A stretch of 57,212 nucleotides of DNA from Candidatus Woesearchaeota archaeon. GTDB taxonomy: Archaea; Nanobdellota; Nanobdellia; Woesearchaeales; 21-14-0-10-32-9. Under the pieces are notes generated by a model. That model saw only the letters and a list, made by a program, of their open reading frames with translations. It did not search any database and had not been told where the DNA came from. Of this stretch, positions 39,998 through 50,069 are shown in pieces. The DNA is taken from assembly GCA_021736975.1 (NCBI GenBank), contig JAIPET010000007.1, positions 1-57,212 of the forward strand, in the 5' to 3' direction. How positions within the stretch are numbered: the stretch's first letter is position 1; the number at the start of each line of letters is the position of its first letter. The position numbers were made by a program, and so were the translations under genes.

Positions 39998-40446
39998 AAA
40001 GTTAATTCAGACACCATAAGACTTTTTGAAGAACAAGATTCTCGCCCATCTTTAGTTTTTATAGAAGGAATAAACTCAATTTGAACATTTGAACCAAAAT
40101 CATACTTAAAAGACGCACTATAAACCTCTGAAGAATCTATACTTGATTCATCAAGATTAAATTCTGAAACCTTAAAATTAGGCTTAATATTCCTATATAA
40201 AATAGAATCAATAAGAGATTTTCCAGAATTCATAATAATAAACCTTAATTCTTTAGTCTCCTGACTAAAACAAATAGCATCCCCACCCTGAATTTTTTGA
40301 AATTCGATTTTAGTCCTATCACAAGAAGGCCCTGTCATAACTGCATTAGAACCCCAATTCATAATCATTGTGCCTAAAGCAACTGCAAAACCTATTAATA
40401 CAATCGTAGTAAATATAGGAGACCACGCTTTTTTTCCTAACATCAA
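39985..40446 (-). CDS. pilin-like/membrane-anchored secreted protein
   Basis: MMLGKKAWSPIFTTIVLIGFAVALGTMIMNWG hydrophobic N-terminus. Confidence 0.55.
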   Translation of the reverse strand: MMLGKKAWSPIFTTIVLIGFAVALGTMIMNWGSNAVMTGPSCDRTKIEFQKIQGGDAICFSQETKELRFIIMNSGKSLIDSILYRNIKPNFKVSEFNLDESSIDSSEVYSASFKYDFGSNVQIEFIPSIKTKDGRESCSSKSLMVSELTFCTD

Positions 40447-40578
40447 ACACCTCTAATAGAATAAAATACAAAAACTATTTATTTAAAGATTTTGGTACAT
40501 CTAAATAGGGAATAAAAGACAAATTTATAAATAAAGATAAGAATTATACACATAATACAAAAAAGAGGCTTAAAATAA

Positions 40579-43191
40579 ATGAAATGCCAAAAAAGGCAAA
40601 AGAAAGCACAAAGCGCAATAGAATTTCTAGTAGTAGTTGTGTTAGGCTTATTTTTAATAATACCTGCAACAAGCATAGTTCTAAAAGATTCTCAAATTAA
40701 CGCTCAACAAACAAAAATGAATCAACTTCAAATATTAGGTCAAGAAATACTATTAGCATCTGAAGAAATAAGCGTTCTTGCACCAGGATCTAGCATCAAT
40801 CTAGAATTAAAACTTCCAGACGGAGTAGAATCCGCAGAAATAGTAAAAACATCAGATTCACAAGGAGCATTAGTAATAAGACAAAAAACAACAGATGGAA
40901 TAACAGATTTAGTATTTTTTTCAGAAAATTTTGCATTCAATGTAGGTGAAAATGAATCACAAACATGTGAAACATTGAAATGCTCAATAAACTTTAAAGA
41001 AAATTTTACAAATTTAAAAATCCAACATGACGCAGACGGCAGTATAAGATTTGAAAAAAAATATGAACAAATATATCCTACGTGTCAAACAGGAAATGAT
41101 TGCGAAACAAACGGAGATATCTGTATAGAAGGCTACTGCGTAAAAGAATGTGCAGGAACAGGAAACGACTATAGATGTTCAACAGGAGGACAAGAATATA
41201 CAAAATATGGCATATGCACACAAAAAATAACAAATTCAGAAACAACATATGAATGCGACGGAACATACGCAACAAAATATGACGGAACAACATACAACGA
41301 ATGTTACGACAACATCCCAGAAAAAAATCCTTGCGACCCAGATAGTTTAGCAGGAGGATACGAAAATGGAGCAGGATACTATTGTAAAAAAGGAGAATGC
41401 ATAAATCCAAATAATCCTCCAAGTTGTGAAACAACTAAAGAATGTGAAGGAAAAGTAGATGGAAATCCTGTTTGTGTAGAAGGTCTTTGTCAAGATAAAT
41501 GTTTAGCTTCACCTTTAGATTCAGTAAATAGATGTAGTGTTGGAGATGAAAGTTACTTAGAATCAGGTATATGTGTTATGCAAATAACATCAACTGTACC
41601 AATAGTAATATGTGATAAAAATGAAGCAGCAACAAAAAACAATATGTTATTTGAAAGCTGTAATTCAATAAATACAATTTCAAATGGAGATAAATGCGAT
41701 CCAGACTCATTAATAGATTCAAACTCAATAGGTTTTGATTATTATTGTCACGAAGGCCAATGCATAGAATGTTATGAACATACACAATGCGGAACAGGCA
41801 ACGCATGCATACAAAATAAATGTGTAGAAACAAAAGGAGACTGTACAACAGACTCCTCACAATGCCTTGATAATACAGTATGCATAGAAAATAAATGTCT
41901 AAATAACTGTATAAATGGATTAGCTTGCGCACCAAAAAGTGCATCAACACAACCAGAAAATTATGGTATATGCACTTTCAGCGAATATAATGGGGAAAAT
42001 TCATGCGACAATAATGTTACAGCAAAAGATGAAAATGGAATATACCACACATCATGCTTTACAAATAAAAGAAAATTACCAATAGGAACCCCTTGTGATC
42101 CAGATAATTTAGCACCACCTAACTTAAATTATTATTGCGACGGAGATTATTCTTGCGTAGAATGTACTCAAGATGATCACTGCGGAATAAATCAAGAATG
42201 TAACCAAAATAATATTTGTGAAGATCTATATGTTTCGTGTGATTCACAAGCAAATTGCCAAACAGGAGAAAAATGCGTGAAATTAAATGGAGAATACGTA
42301 TGTAAAAATAGTTGCTTTAATAATCAAGCATGCATAAATGAAATCGGCAATGATGGATTTTGCACAAACAATACAGATTCTAAAGTAAATGCATTTGAAT
42401 GCGATACAGAATTAGCAGCATACCAAACAGGACCAGACATATACCTTGATACATGTTACACACACATAGATTTAGATAATGGAATAAAAATAATAAATAA
42501 CGGAATGAAATGCGATTTTGATGGGTTTGGAGGAGACAATCCGATAAATGTTAATCAAGGAGAATGTTATAATGGAAACTGCTTAGGATGCGGAGATGGA
42601 ATATGCAGTCAAGAAATAAATGAAGATGAAATTAATTGCAAACAAGATTGCGAATGCACAACAAGCGATTCGTGTGATAATGGATATTGTACCCCAGAAA
42701 ATACCTGCCAAGCATATATTTTAGGCAACCTATGTACAACAATAGAAAATCCTAATATCTTAGGCATAGTTTCATTTAATTCACAAATACAATCATTTAG
42801 CTGCGAAAATAATGTTGGATATAAGGACAACCCTAGCACAGATATGTACTATTCAGATTGTCCAGCATCTCCAACAACAGACTCATGTGGAATAATAAAT
42901 CAAGACACACAAACATACGAAGCGAAAGGAATATGTAAAAACAATTTATGCGTAAAAGAAATTAATACAAAATATAATCAACCAACAGTATCAATATATG
43001 GTTCTACAAAAAATGTTTGTGGAGATCAACAATCTGCAAATAAATTTTGTGAATTAAATAAATACACATCCGCAACCATAAATGAAAGAAAAACCCAAAA
43101 TTATAATGGAGTAACTTGGACATATCATTGGCAATCTAAAATATGTGACATTCACTCAATAACATGTACAAAATACGTATCTGCATATTAA
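40579..43191 (+). CDS. giant class III signal peptide (pilin-like) protein with Cys-rich repeats
   Basis: KKAQSAIEFLVVVVLGLFLIIPA; repeated Cx4-6C..CxxGxC motifs (CQTGNDCETNGDICIEGYCVKEC). Confidence 0.8.
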   Translation: MKCQKRQKKAQSAIEFLVVVVLGLFLIIPATSIVLKDSQINAQQTKMNQLQILGQEILLASEEISVLAPGSSINLELKLPDGVESAEIVKTSDSQGALVIRQKTTDGITDLVFFSENFAFNVGENESQTCETLKCSINFKENFTNLKIQHDADGSIRFEKKYEQIYPTCQTGNDCETNGDICIEGYCVKECAGTGNDYRCSTGGQEYTKYGICTQKITNSETTYECDGTYATKYDGTTYNECYDNIPEKNPCDPDSLAGGYENGAGYYCKKGECINPNNPPSCETTKECEGKVDGNPVCVEGLCQDKCLASPLDSVNRCSVGDESYLESGICVMQITSTVPIVICDKNEAATKNNMLFESCNSINTISNGDKCDPDSLIDSNSIGFDYYCHEGQCIECYEHTQCGTGNACIQNKCVETKGDCTTDSSQCLDNTVCIENKCLNNCINGLACAPKSASTQPENYGICTFSEYNGENSCDNNVTAKDENGIYHTSCFTNKRKLPIGTPCDPDNLAPPNLNYYCDGDYSCVECTQDDHCGINQECNQNNICEDLYVSCDSQANCQTGEKCVKLNGEYVCKNSCFNNQACINEIGNDGFCTNNTDSKVNAFECDTELAAYQTGPDIYLDTCYTHIDLDNGIKIINNGMKCDFDGFGGDNPINVNQGECYNGNCLGCGDGICSQEINEDEINCKQDCECTTSDSCDNGYCTPENTCQAYILGNLCTTIENPNILGIVSFNSQIQSFSCENNVGYKDNPSTDMYYSDCPASPTTDSCGIINQDTQTYEAKGICKNNLCVKEINTKYNQPTVSIYGSTKNVCGDQQSANKFCELNKYTSATINERKTQNYNGVTWTYHWQSKICDIHSITCTKYVSAY

Positions 43192-43201
43192 AATTAAAAA
43201 A

Positions 43202-45154
43202 ATGAAACAAAAAAAAGGACAAAGTTCAATAGAATTTTTATTAGTAATAGGACTAATAACCCTTTTATTAATACCCGCAATATATTATTTTATGACAAGC
43301 ATGTACGGAACAAATTCAGAAATAATTGCTAGTCAATTAAATAAACTAGGAACAGAAGTATTAAGTTCATCAAGAGAAATGTACATATTAGGCGAAGAAT
43401 CTTGGAGCACAATCGAAGTTAATATTCCTGAAGAAGTAACTAATGTAAGACTAGAAGGTGGAAAAGCATTAGTATTTACTTATTCAACACAAGCAGGAAC
43501 TTCACAAAGCGTAGCATTTGCAGACGGATATGAATTTGTTGCAGGACCAACAAAAACAGAAACATGCACTACATGCAATTTAAGCATATCTCCAGGAAAA
43601 AATAGTTTTAGAATAGAATCATCAGATGGTATAATATGGATAAAAACAAAAATTTCTGATACAGAAATACTAAATATGTGTGGCAATGGAGTGTCAGATG
43701 AAGATGAAGAATGTGATAAAGGCATAAATAATGGAAATATAGGCAATCAATGCACTTTACCTATAGAATATAATTCTGACTGTGAATATTGTGATTCTAA
43801 TTGTTTATATGTAAATGAACTCGGTCCATTCTGTGGAGATGAACTAATAACAAATTCCGAAGAATGTGATGGAACAAATCATGGAGGAAATGACTGCGAA
43901 TCAATAACAGGAAAAACATCAGGAATACTATCTTGCAATTCTGATTGTACATTTGATACAAGTGGTTGTAATAATAACGCATTAAATGCAAATTTTAAAA
44001 CAACCCCAAACCCAATAATAAAAGGAGAACCAATGCAATTCACAGACACTACAAACCACCCTCAAATAAAAACATGGGAATGGTATTTTAATAGTGAAAC
44101 AACACCATTTAGTACTGAAAAAAACCCTGCATACACATTTTCAACAGAAGGAGATTATCAAATAAAATTAATAGTAACAGGAAATACAGGATTAGGAAGT
44201 GATGAAATAACAAAAACAATAACTGTAGTAAAACAACTAGATGTTGACTTTGAATATACTCCCGACCCAATATACACAAACCAAGAAATAATATTCACAG
44301 ACATAACAACATATCCAGAAAACTCAGAAACAGAATACTTTGAATGGAATATAGATGGAGAAGAAATAGCTATAGATACAAACACAATAACACACACATT
44401 TACAGAAACAGGAGAACACACAATAACTTATGCAGTCGGATTAGTTGATGGAGATAAAGATTTTGAAATAAAAACAGTAAATGTATTAGACCCAATAATA
44501 TGTAATAATGATGGAGTTTGCGATCTATCAGCAGGAGAAACAGGACAAACTTGCACAGATTGTCCTTGCGGAAATAATATTATAAATACGAATGAAGAAT
44601 GCGATGATGGAAATAATAATAACAACGATGGTTGCACCGAAATTTGCGAAATAGAATATAATTACGAACCTGACTGCGGACCAGGAGACACACAATGCGA
44701 TTTTATATTATGCGTTCAAACAACAACTAATGCTGCCGAAAAATTAACAAAAGCAACATTAAACGGATTAGATCCAGGAACTTGGCTATTTCATACAGAC
44801 GTAATATCAACCAATATTGATGGAAATCAAGAAACAGTAGACACGTGGTATTTTGAAAAAAATAACGTAATAATCGATTCAAGTTGTAAATTAAACATAT
44901 ATTGGCCAGACACATTCCCGACAAATATCGTTGATCCCACATCATTCAAATGTAATAATATTAATTCAATACCAAAAAATTATGCTAGCTATGAAGATCA
45001 AGGAAATGGCTATTGGTCCGTATATGAAGAATTCACCCAAACACTAAATACAGAAGATGAAATAAAAGCAGTAATAGACTTAGGAGATGAAAATTCAGTA
45101 ACATATAGAACAGAAGGCTGGTGCGCAGTAATTAGCGCAACAAAACAAACATAA
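43202..45154 (+). CDS. class III signal peptide protein with PKD domains and DUF4215-like Cys repeats
   Basis: KKGQSSIEFLLVIGLITLLLIPA; NFKTTPNPIIKGEPMQFTDTTNHPQIKTWEWYFNSE (PKD); CGNNIINTNEECDDGNNNNNDGCTEIC. Confidence 0.85.
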   Translation: MKQKKGQSSIEFLLVIGLITLLLIPAIYYFMTSMYGTNSEIIASQLNKLGTEVLSSSREMYILGEESWSTIEVNIPEEVTNVRLEGGKALVFTYSTQAGTSQSVAFADGYEFVAGPTKTETCTTCNLSISPGKNSFRIESSDGIIWIKTKISDTEILNMCGNGVSDEDEECDKGINNGNIGNQCTLPIEYNSDCEYCDSNCLYVNELGPFCGDELITNSEECDGTNHGGNDCESITGKTSGILSCNSDCTFDTSGCNNNALNANFKTTPNPIIKGEPMQFTDTTNHPQIKTWEWYFNSETTPFSTEKNPAYTFSTEGDYQIKLIVTGNTGLGSDEITKTITVVKQLDVDFEYTPDPIYTNQEIIFTDITTYPENSETEYFEWNIDGEEIAIDTNTITHTFTETGEHTITYAVGLVDGDKDFEIKTVNVLDPIICNNDGVCDLSAGETGQTCTDCPCGNNIINTNEECDDGNNNNNDGCTEICEIEYNYEPDCGPGDTQCDFILCVQTTTNAAEKLTKATLNGLDPGTWLFHTDVISTNIDGNQETVDTWYFEKNNVIIDSSCKLNIYWPDTFPTNIVDPTSFKCNNINSIPKNYASYEDQGNGYWSVYEEFTQTLNTEDEIKAVIDLGDENSVTYRTEGWCAVISATKQT

Positions 45155-45156
45155 AA

Positions 45157-45609
45157 ATGAAACCAAAAAAAGCACAAACAAGCATTGAATTTGCAATATT
45201 AGTAGCCTTTGCAATGATGCTATTAGTAGTATTATTAAGCGTATTTCAAGAAAATGTAGCAACAATACAAAAAGATCAAGAATGGACACGAGCACAACAA
45301 GTATATGATATAATTTTCACAGAAATATACTTAGCACAATCAACATACACTAATTATACAAGAACTTTTGAAATACCAGGAAACATCCAAGGATCCGATA
45401 TAACAATCGACTGTATAAATGATAGAGATATAATAATAAATTATAATGAAAAAAAATTCGTTTTCTTCTTAAATAGAACAATACCAGGATGCGAAGATAA
45501 TCTAAATATAGGAATAGTAACAATAAAAAAAATTCCTTGGTCAAATGATCCAAGCGGAAATTTAATAGATGAATGCATAGTATTTGGAGAAAACACTTTA
45601 TGCGGGTAA
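45157..45609 (+). CDS. class III signal peptide (pilin-like) protein
   Basis: KPKKAQTSIEFAILVAFAMMLLVVLL. Confidence 0.8.
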   Translation: MKPKKAQTSIEFAILVAFAMMLLVVLLSVFQENVATIQKDQEWTRAQQVYDIIFTEIYLAQSTYTNYTRTFEIPGNIQGSDITIDCINDRDIIINYNEKKFVFFLNRTIPGCEDNLNIGIVTIKKIPWSNDPSGNLIDECIVFGENTLCG

Positions 45610-45651
45610 TTAAACAAAAGATTTATATATTAATAATTTAGTTTTCTTTTC

Positions 45652-46284
45652 ATGTTAAAAGGAATAAAGGCAGTATTTGGAAAATTACTAAAAAGGATGT
45701 TCAAAAAGAAAAAGCAAGTAAAGCTAGGACTATACGGGCCTCCAAACGGCGGAAAAACAACACTAGCGAACAAAATTTGTCAAGATTGGCTAGGAGAAGA
45801 CATGGGTTCTGTTTCTAATATAGCACACGAAACAAGAGAAGTATCAATAAAAGAAAGCATAACAATAAAATCAGGAAATAAAGAACTATCATTTAACTTA
45901 GTAGATACGCCAGGAATCGCAACAAAAATAGATTATGAAGACTTCTTAAAATCAGGAATGAAAGCAAAAGAAGCAAAACAAAGAGCAAAAGAAGCAACAA
46001 AAGGCGTAATAGATTCAATAAAATGGCTAGATGACATGGACACCGTTATCGTAGTACTAGATGCAACAATAGACCCATATACACAAGTAAACATAACAAT
46101 CATAGGAAATTTACAAGCAAGAAAAATACCTGTACTAATAGTAGGAAATAAAATAGATAAGAAAAAAGCAAATCTAAAAAAACTAGAAGCCGCATTCCCA
46201 CAATATAAAGTAATAGGAATAAGTGCTAAATTTGGAAAAAACACAGATGAATTTTACAAAGAATTATTTAACTTGGTGGACTAA
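45652..46284 (+). CDS. Era-like GTP-binding protein
   Basis: GPPNGGKTTL (G1), DTPG (G3), NKID (G4). Confidence 0.9.
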   Translation: MLKGIKAVFGKLLKRMFKKKKQVKLGLYGPPNGGKTTLANKICQDWLGEDMGSVSNIAHETREVSIKESITIKSGNKELSFNLVDTPGIATKIDYEDFLKSGMKAKEAKQRAKEATKGVIDSIKWLDDMDTVIVVLDATIDPYTQVNITIIGNLQARKIPVLIVGNKIDKKKANLKKLEAAFPQYKVIGISAKFGKNTDEFYKELFNLVD

Positions 46285-46286
46285 AA

Positions 46287-46694
46287 ATGCTAACACTACA
46301 ATTCATACCATACCATGAAATGGAAAATCTGGATTCAAAACAAAGAATAAGCAAACTCTTAAAATCCGTAAAATCAAACAAAATAGTATTAATGGAAGGA
46401 AGACTAAAAAGCAGTGAAGAAGCAGAACTTATTAGAAAAACAATGGAAGAAATATCTCCTGAATTCAAAGGAATAGAATTATCCGTTGTAAATACACCAA
46501 ATACTGATGCAAAAATTCTAAAAAAGTTCAAATCAGTACTAGTAAATATGTTACTTGGAGATAGACACGGCCTAACAATAATAGGACCTGCAAAAATAAT
46601 AAAAGAAATAAAACAAGATCCTGATAAAATCCAATTACTAACAGAAGAAATACAAGAAAAAACAAAAAGTAAAGGAAAAAAAAGATCTAAATAA
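46287..46694 (+). CDS. DUF2073-like protein
   Basis: Adjacent to Era-like GTPase; TLQFIPYHEMENLDSKQRISKLLKSVKSNKIVLMEGRL. Confidence 0.65.
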   Translation: MLTLQFIPYHEMENLDSKQRISKLLKSVKSNKIVLMEGRLKSSEEAELIRKTMEEISPEFKGIELSVVNTPNTDAKILKKFKSVLVNMLLGDRHGLTIIGPAKIIKEIKQDPDKIQLLTEEIQEKTKSKGKKRSK

Positions 46695-46779
46695 ATATTT
46701 AGTTAAAAAACCAAACAAATACTAAAGAACACAAAACTTTATATTCTCTTATAATATTTTTAATAATAGGTGATTAAAT

Positions 46780-47157
46780 ATTCCACATCAATGCGTAAAA
46801 TGCGGTGAACTACACGGAGATGCAAGCTCAGCAATACTAGAAGGCTGTACTAAATGCGGATCCAAACTATTCTTTTATGTAAAACAAGAAGCACTAGCAA
46901 AAGCAAAAGAAAGAACACTAGAACTAACAGACGACGAAAAAGACCAAATGGAAAAAGATGTCTACGACATAATAGGCAACGAAATAGATAAAGACATACC
47001 TGTAGTATTAGATATAGAAAGTATAAACGTATTAAAACCAGGAAAATACGAACTAGATCTAGTAAATCTATTCAAAGCAAAACAACCATTAATATACAAA
47101 CTAGACGACGGAAAATACGTAGTAGATGTTATAGAAACATTCAAAAAATTAAGATAA
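46780..47157 (+). CDS. archaeal zinc-ribbon protein (DUF2072-like), apparent AUU start
   Basis: Frame reads TGA TTA AAT ATT CCA CAT CAA TGC...: (M)PHQCVKCGELHGDASSAILEGCTKCGSKLFFYV; Shine-Dalgarno GGTGAT 5 nt upstream of ATT; ORF track starts only at 46948. Confidence 0.75.
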   Translation: MPHQCVKCGELHGDASSAILEGCTKCGSKLFFYVKQEALAKAKERTLELTDDEKDQMEKDVYDIIGNEIDKDIPVVLDIESINVLKPGKYELDLVNLFKAKQPLIYKLDDGKYVVDVIETFKKLR

Positions 47158-47217
47158 TAATCACTTTTAAGTAATAAAAAACATAAAATTTAAAAAGAGC
47201 ATGTAATTCTTAATATA

Positions 47218-47757
47218 ATGATTCCCGAAAACATAAATGCATACTTATCCCTAATGAACCAATATAGTAAAAAAACAATAGGCAATCAAGAGATAAAAAA
47301 CGCATTAAATAAATTAACAGAAAATATAGCAAAAGATAACGACCCAATACTATTTCACAATGCAGACGAAAACATATTATATGTAATGAACAATTATCAC
47401 CAAGGAACAAAAATAATAGGAATAACAAAAAACCAAGAAAAAAACAAACGACTACAAGAATTAAATTCAAATATAGAACTAATAACTGAAAATGAATTTT
47501 TAAAACTTGACAACATAAAAATATCAGGCGCATACATAGGATTCGGAAACGAAATAAACGTAAAAATACTACAAAAATACAAAGAAATAATGGAAACCAA
47601 CACATACATAACAATATTCAAATTACCACAAGAAAAAAACTTTAAAATAGATATATTAAAAAAATCAGAACTTCAAAGACCAAAAAATGTCCAATACTCA
47701 TTTACAAAAGAAGCAAACAACATAGACTTTAATTTCTTAGTAACACCTGAAAATTAA
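47218..47757 (+). CDS. hypothetical protein
   Basis: ORF between zinc-ribbon gene and trm1. Confidence 0.55.
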   Translation: MIPENINAYLSLMNQYSKKTIGNQEIKNALNKLTENIAKDNDPILFHNADENILYVMNNYHQGTKIIGITKNQEKNKRLQELNSNIELITENEFLKLDNIKISGAYIGFGNEINVKILQKYKEIMETNTYITIFKLPQEKNFKIDILKKSELQRPKNVQYSFTKEANNIDFNFLVTPEN

Positions 47758-47805
47758 CTTTCTAAAAAAATAAACATTTTTAATTAATAAGACATTTCTT
47801 AAACA

Positions 47806-48900
47806 ATGCAAAAAATAAAAGAAGCAGAAGTAAAAATAATAGCAGAAAAAAAAGAAGTAGTAGATAAAAAAATGCCTGTATTTTACAATCCATTAATGAA
47901 ACTAAATAGAGATATAAGCATATTAATAATAAGAAATTATCTAGAAAAAAAAGAAGAACTAAAAGAACCACTCGTAAAAATAGCCGATCCTCTTGCAGGA
48001 AGCGGAATAAGAACACTAAGAATACTAAAAGAAACACAAACAAACAAAATAAAAGAAATATGTGTGAATGATAAAAAACAAAATTATAAAGAATATTTAG
48101 AAAAAAACCTAGAAATAAACGAACTAACAAAAGAACAAAAAAATAAAATACAAATATTCAACAAAGACGCAAACATATTCTTACTAGAAAATAAACCCCT
48201 TGATTACATAGACATAGACCCATTTGGCACACCAAACCCATTTTTAGATGCAGCAACAAAATCAATAAGAACCAAAGGAATTCTCGCAATAACCGCAACA
48301 GACACATCAGCACTATGCGGAAGCTACCCAAAAGCATGCGAAAGAAAATACTGGGCCAAACCACTAAGAAACGAACTAATGCACGAAATAGGGCTGCGAA
48401 TACTAATAAGAAAAATACAGTTAATAGGAATAAATAATGAAGTAGCATTAATACCAATACTATCCTATGCGTATGATCATTATATGAGAATATTTTTTAG
48501 AGCAGACAAAGGAAAAACGAATATTGATAACATCCTCAACCAGCATGCAGCGTTCAGTGTTCAGAACGCAGAGTATGGTCCAATATGGACTGGCGAACTA
48601 AACGACATAAAAATCATAACAGAAATTAAAAAAGATTTAGAAAATGAAACAGTCTCAAAAAACATAGAAAAAAGAACAATAAAACTAATAGAACAACTCT
48701 ACGAAGAAACAAAAATACCTGGAATCGGCTTTTATGACTTGCACACAGAAGCCAAAGGAAAAACAGGATCCATCCCCAAATTTGAAACAATCATAAACAA
48801 ACTAAAAGAAAAAGGATACAAAGCATCAAGAACACACTTTAGAGAAACAGCAATAAAAACAAATGCAGAAAAAGAAGACATTCAAAAACTTTTAGAATAA
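47806..48900 (+). CDS. trm1: tRNA (guanine(26)-N(2)/N(2))-dimethyltransferase Trm1
   Basis: VFYNPLMKLNRDISI, DPLAGSGIRTLR, YIDIDPFGTPNPFLDAA, TATDTSALCGSYPKAC. Confidence 0.95.
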   Translation: MQKIKEAEVKIIAEKKEVVDKKMPVFYNPLMKLNRDISILIIRNYLEKKEELKEPLVKIADPLAGSGIRTLRILKETQTNKIKEICVNDKKQNYKEYLEKNLEINELTKEQKNKIQIFNKDANIFLLENKPLDYIDIDPFGTPNPFLDAATKSIRTKGILAITATDTSALCGSYPKACERKYWAKPLRNELMHEIGLRILIRKIQLIGINNEVALIPILSYAYDHYMRIFFRADKGKTNIDNILNQHAAFSVQNAEYGPIWTGELNDIKIITEIKKDLENETVSKNIEKRTIKLIEQLYEETKIPGIGFYDLHTEAKGKTGSIPKFETIINKLKEKGYKASRTHFRETAIKTNAEKEDIQKLLE

Positions 48901-48952
48901 TTTTTGGACATTTATAAAAATAAATGAATAAAAAAATAATGGACAAATTAAA

Positions 48953-49438
48953 ATGGAAGATTTCACAATAGAACGAATAGAAGAAACAAGAAAAACATTT
49001 ATTGAAAACAATTTTTACTTTGTAAAAAAAGAAATAGGAAACAGATACATAGAATATTATGAATTACCTCAAGACCTAAACAAAGATCTGCCCAATTTTG
49101 TTTGCAGAGTCACAAATAACGAAACTAAAAAATACATTCTAGGCGTATCATTAAATATTCCCACAAAAATAAGACCATATTTTGCTTTGGAAGAATACAT
49201 TGAATTTATAGAAATTGGAATGGATAAAGAAAACAGAGTATTAGAAGCAGAAAAAGAAGTTCTAAAAATAATACCTGAAAAAATAAAAAAAGAATACATA
49301 CGATTAAAAATAGACTTATTTGAAACAGAATTAAAACTATACAAAAAATATCCTAACGACTATCTCCTCGGAGAAGACGGCGTAAAAGAGTTTGAGAAAG
49401 CAACAAAATATTTAAAAAACGAATTAAAAACATACTAG
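48953..49438 (+). CDS. hypothetical protein
   Basis: ORF; one of few genes ending in TAG. Confidence 0.55.
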   Translation: MEDFTIERIEETRKTFIENNFYFVKKEIGNRYIEYYELPQDLNKDLPNFVCRVTNNETKKYILGVSLNIPTKIRPYFALEEYIEFIEIGMDKENRVLEAEKEVLKIIPEKIKKEYIRLKIDLFETELKLYKKYPNDYLLGEDGVKEFEKATKYLKNELKTY

Positions 49439-49450
49439 AAGAAATAATTT

Positions 49451-49966
49451 TCACTCTATAAGTTTAAGATAATTATTCAAAACATATTTCACATTACTTT
49501 GAGCATAATCATTAAGAGTATCTAAATTTGTAACTTCAACATTTTTCCAATAAGGCCAATTATTTTTCGCTAAAATATCAATTGAACCCATATGTATTTC
49601 AGGATCAAAACTAATACTACCTGTAACTTTAGTATTCCAAATACCATTCATTCCTTTGTCAATAAATGTTACGCCTTTTGTTTTCTCGCCCATATTTCTT
49701 AGCCACAATGTAAGTATGTTACTGTATTGGCCTTGAAAAGGAATATTTTTTTCATACACATATCTAAATGCGACAGATGGATAATTACCAGTCATGTTAA
49801 AACCACAAGCATATTCACTGCTTTGCGTATCAACATCTATCGTTCCCATTGAAACATTATTATGTTCAATTTTTTCATATTTGTTATCATCACCAATACA
49901 TCCCGATAAATTATACATAATCAACAAAGGAACAAAAATATTTTTTACTGAATCTAATACCTTCAT
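49451..49966 (-). CDS. putative lipoprotein
   Basis: N-terminal MYNLSGCIGDDN lipobox-like. Confidence 0.55.
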   Translation of the reverse strand: MKVLDSVKNIFVPLLIMYNLSGCIGDDNKYEKIEHNNVSMGTIDVDTQSSEYACGFNMTGNYPSVAFRYVYEKNIPFQGQYSNILTLWLRNMGEKTKGVTFIDKGMNGIWNTKVTGSISFDPEIHMGSIDILAKNNWPYWKNVEVTNLDTLNDYAQSNVKYVLNNYLKLIE

Positions 49967-50069
49967 TTTATCGACCTCTTTTTAATTTTGTTATTATTTA
50001 GTAGTGCAAATAAATATATAAAATTATCTCTTAAAAAATACAACAAAAACAATAAAAAAATCAATATTA

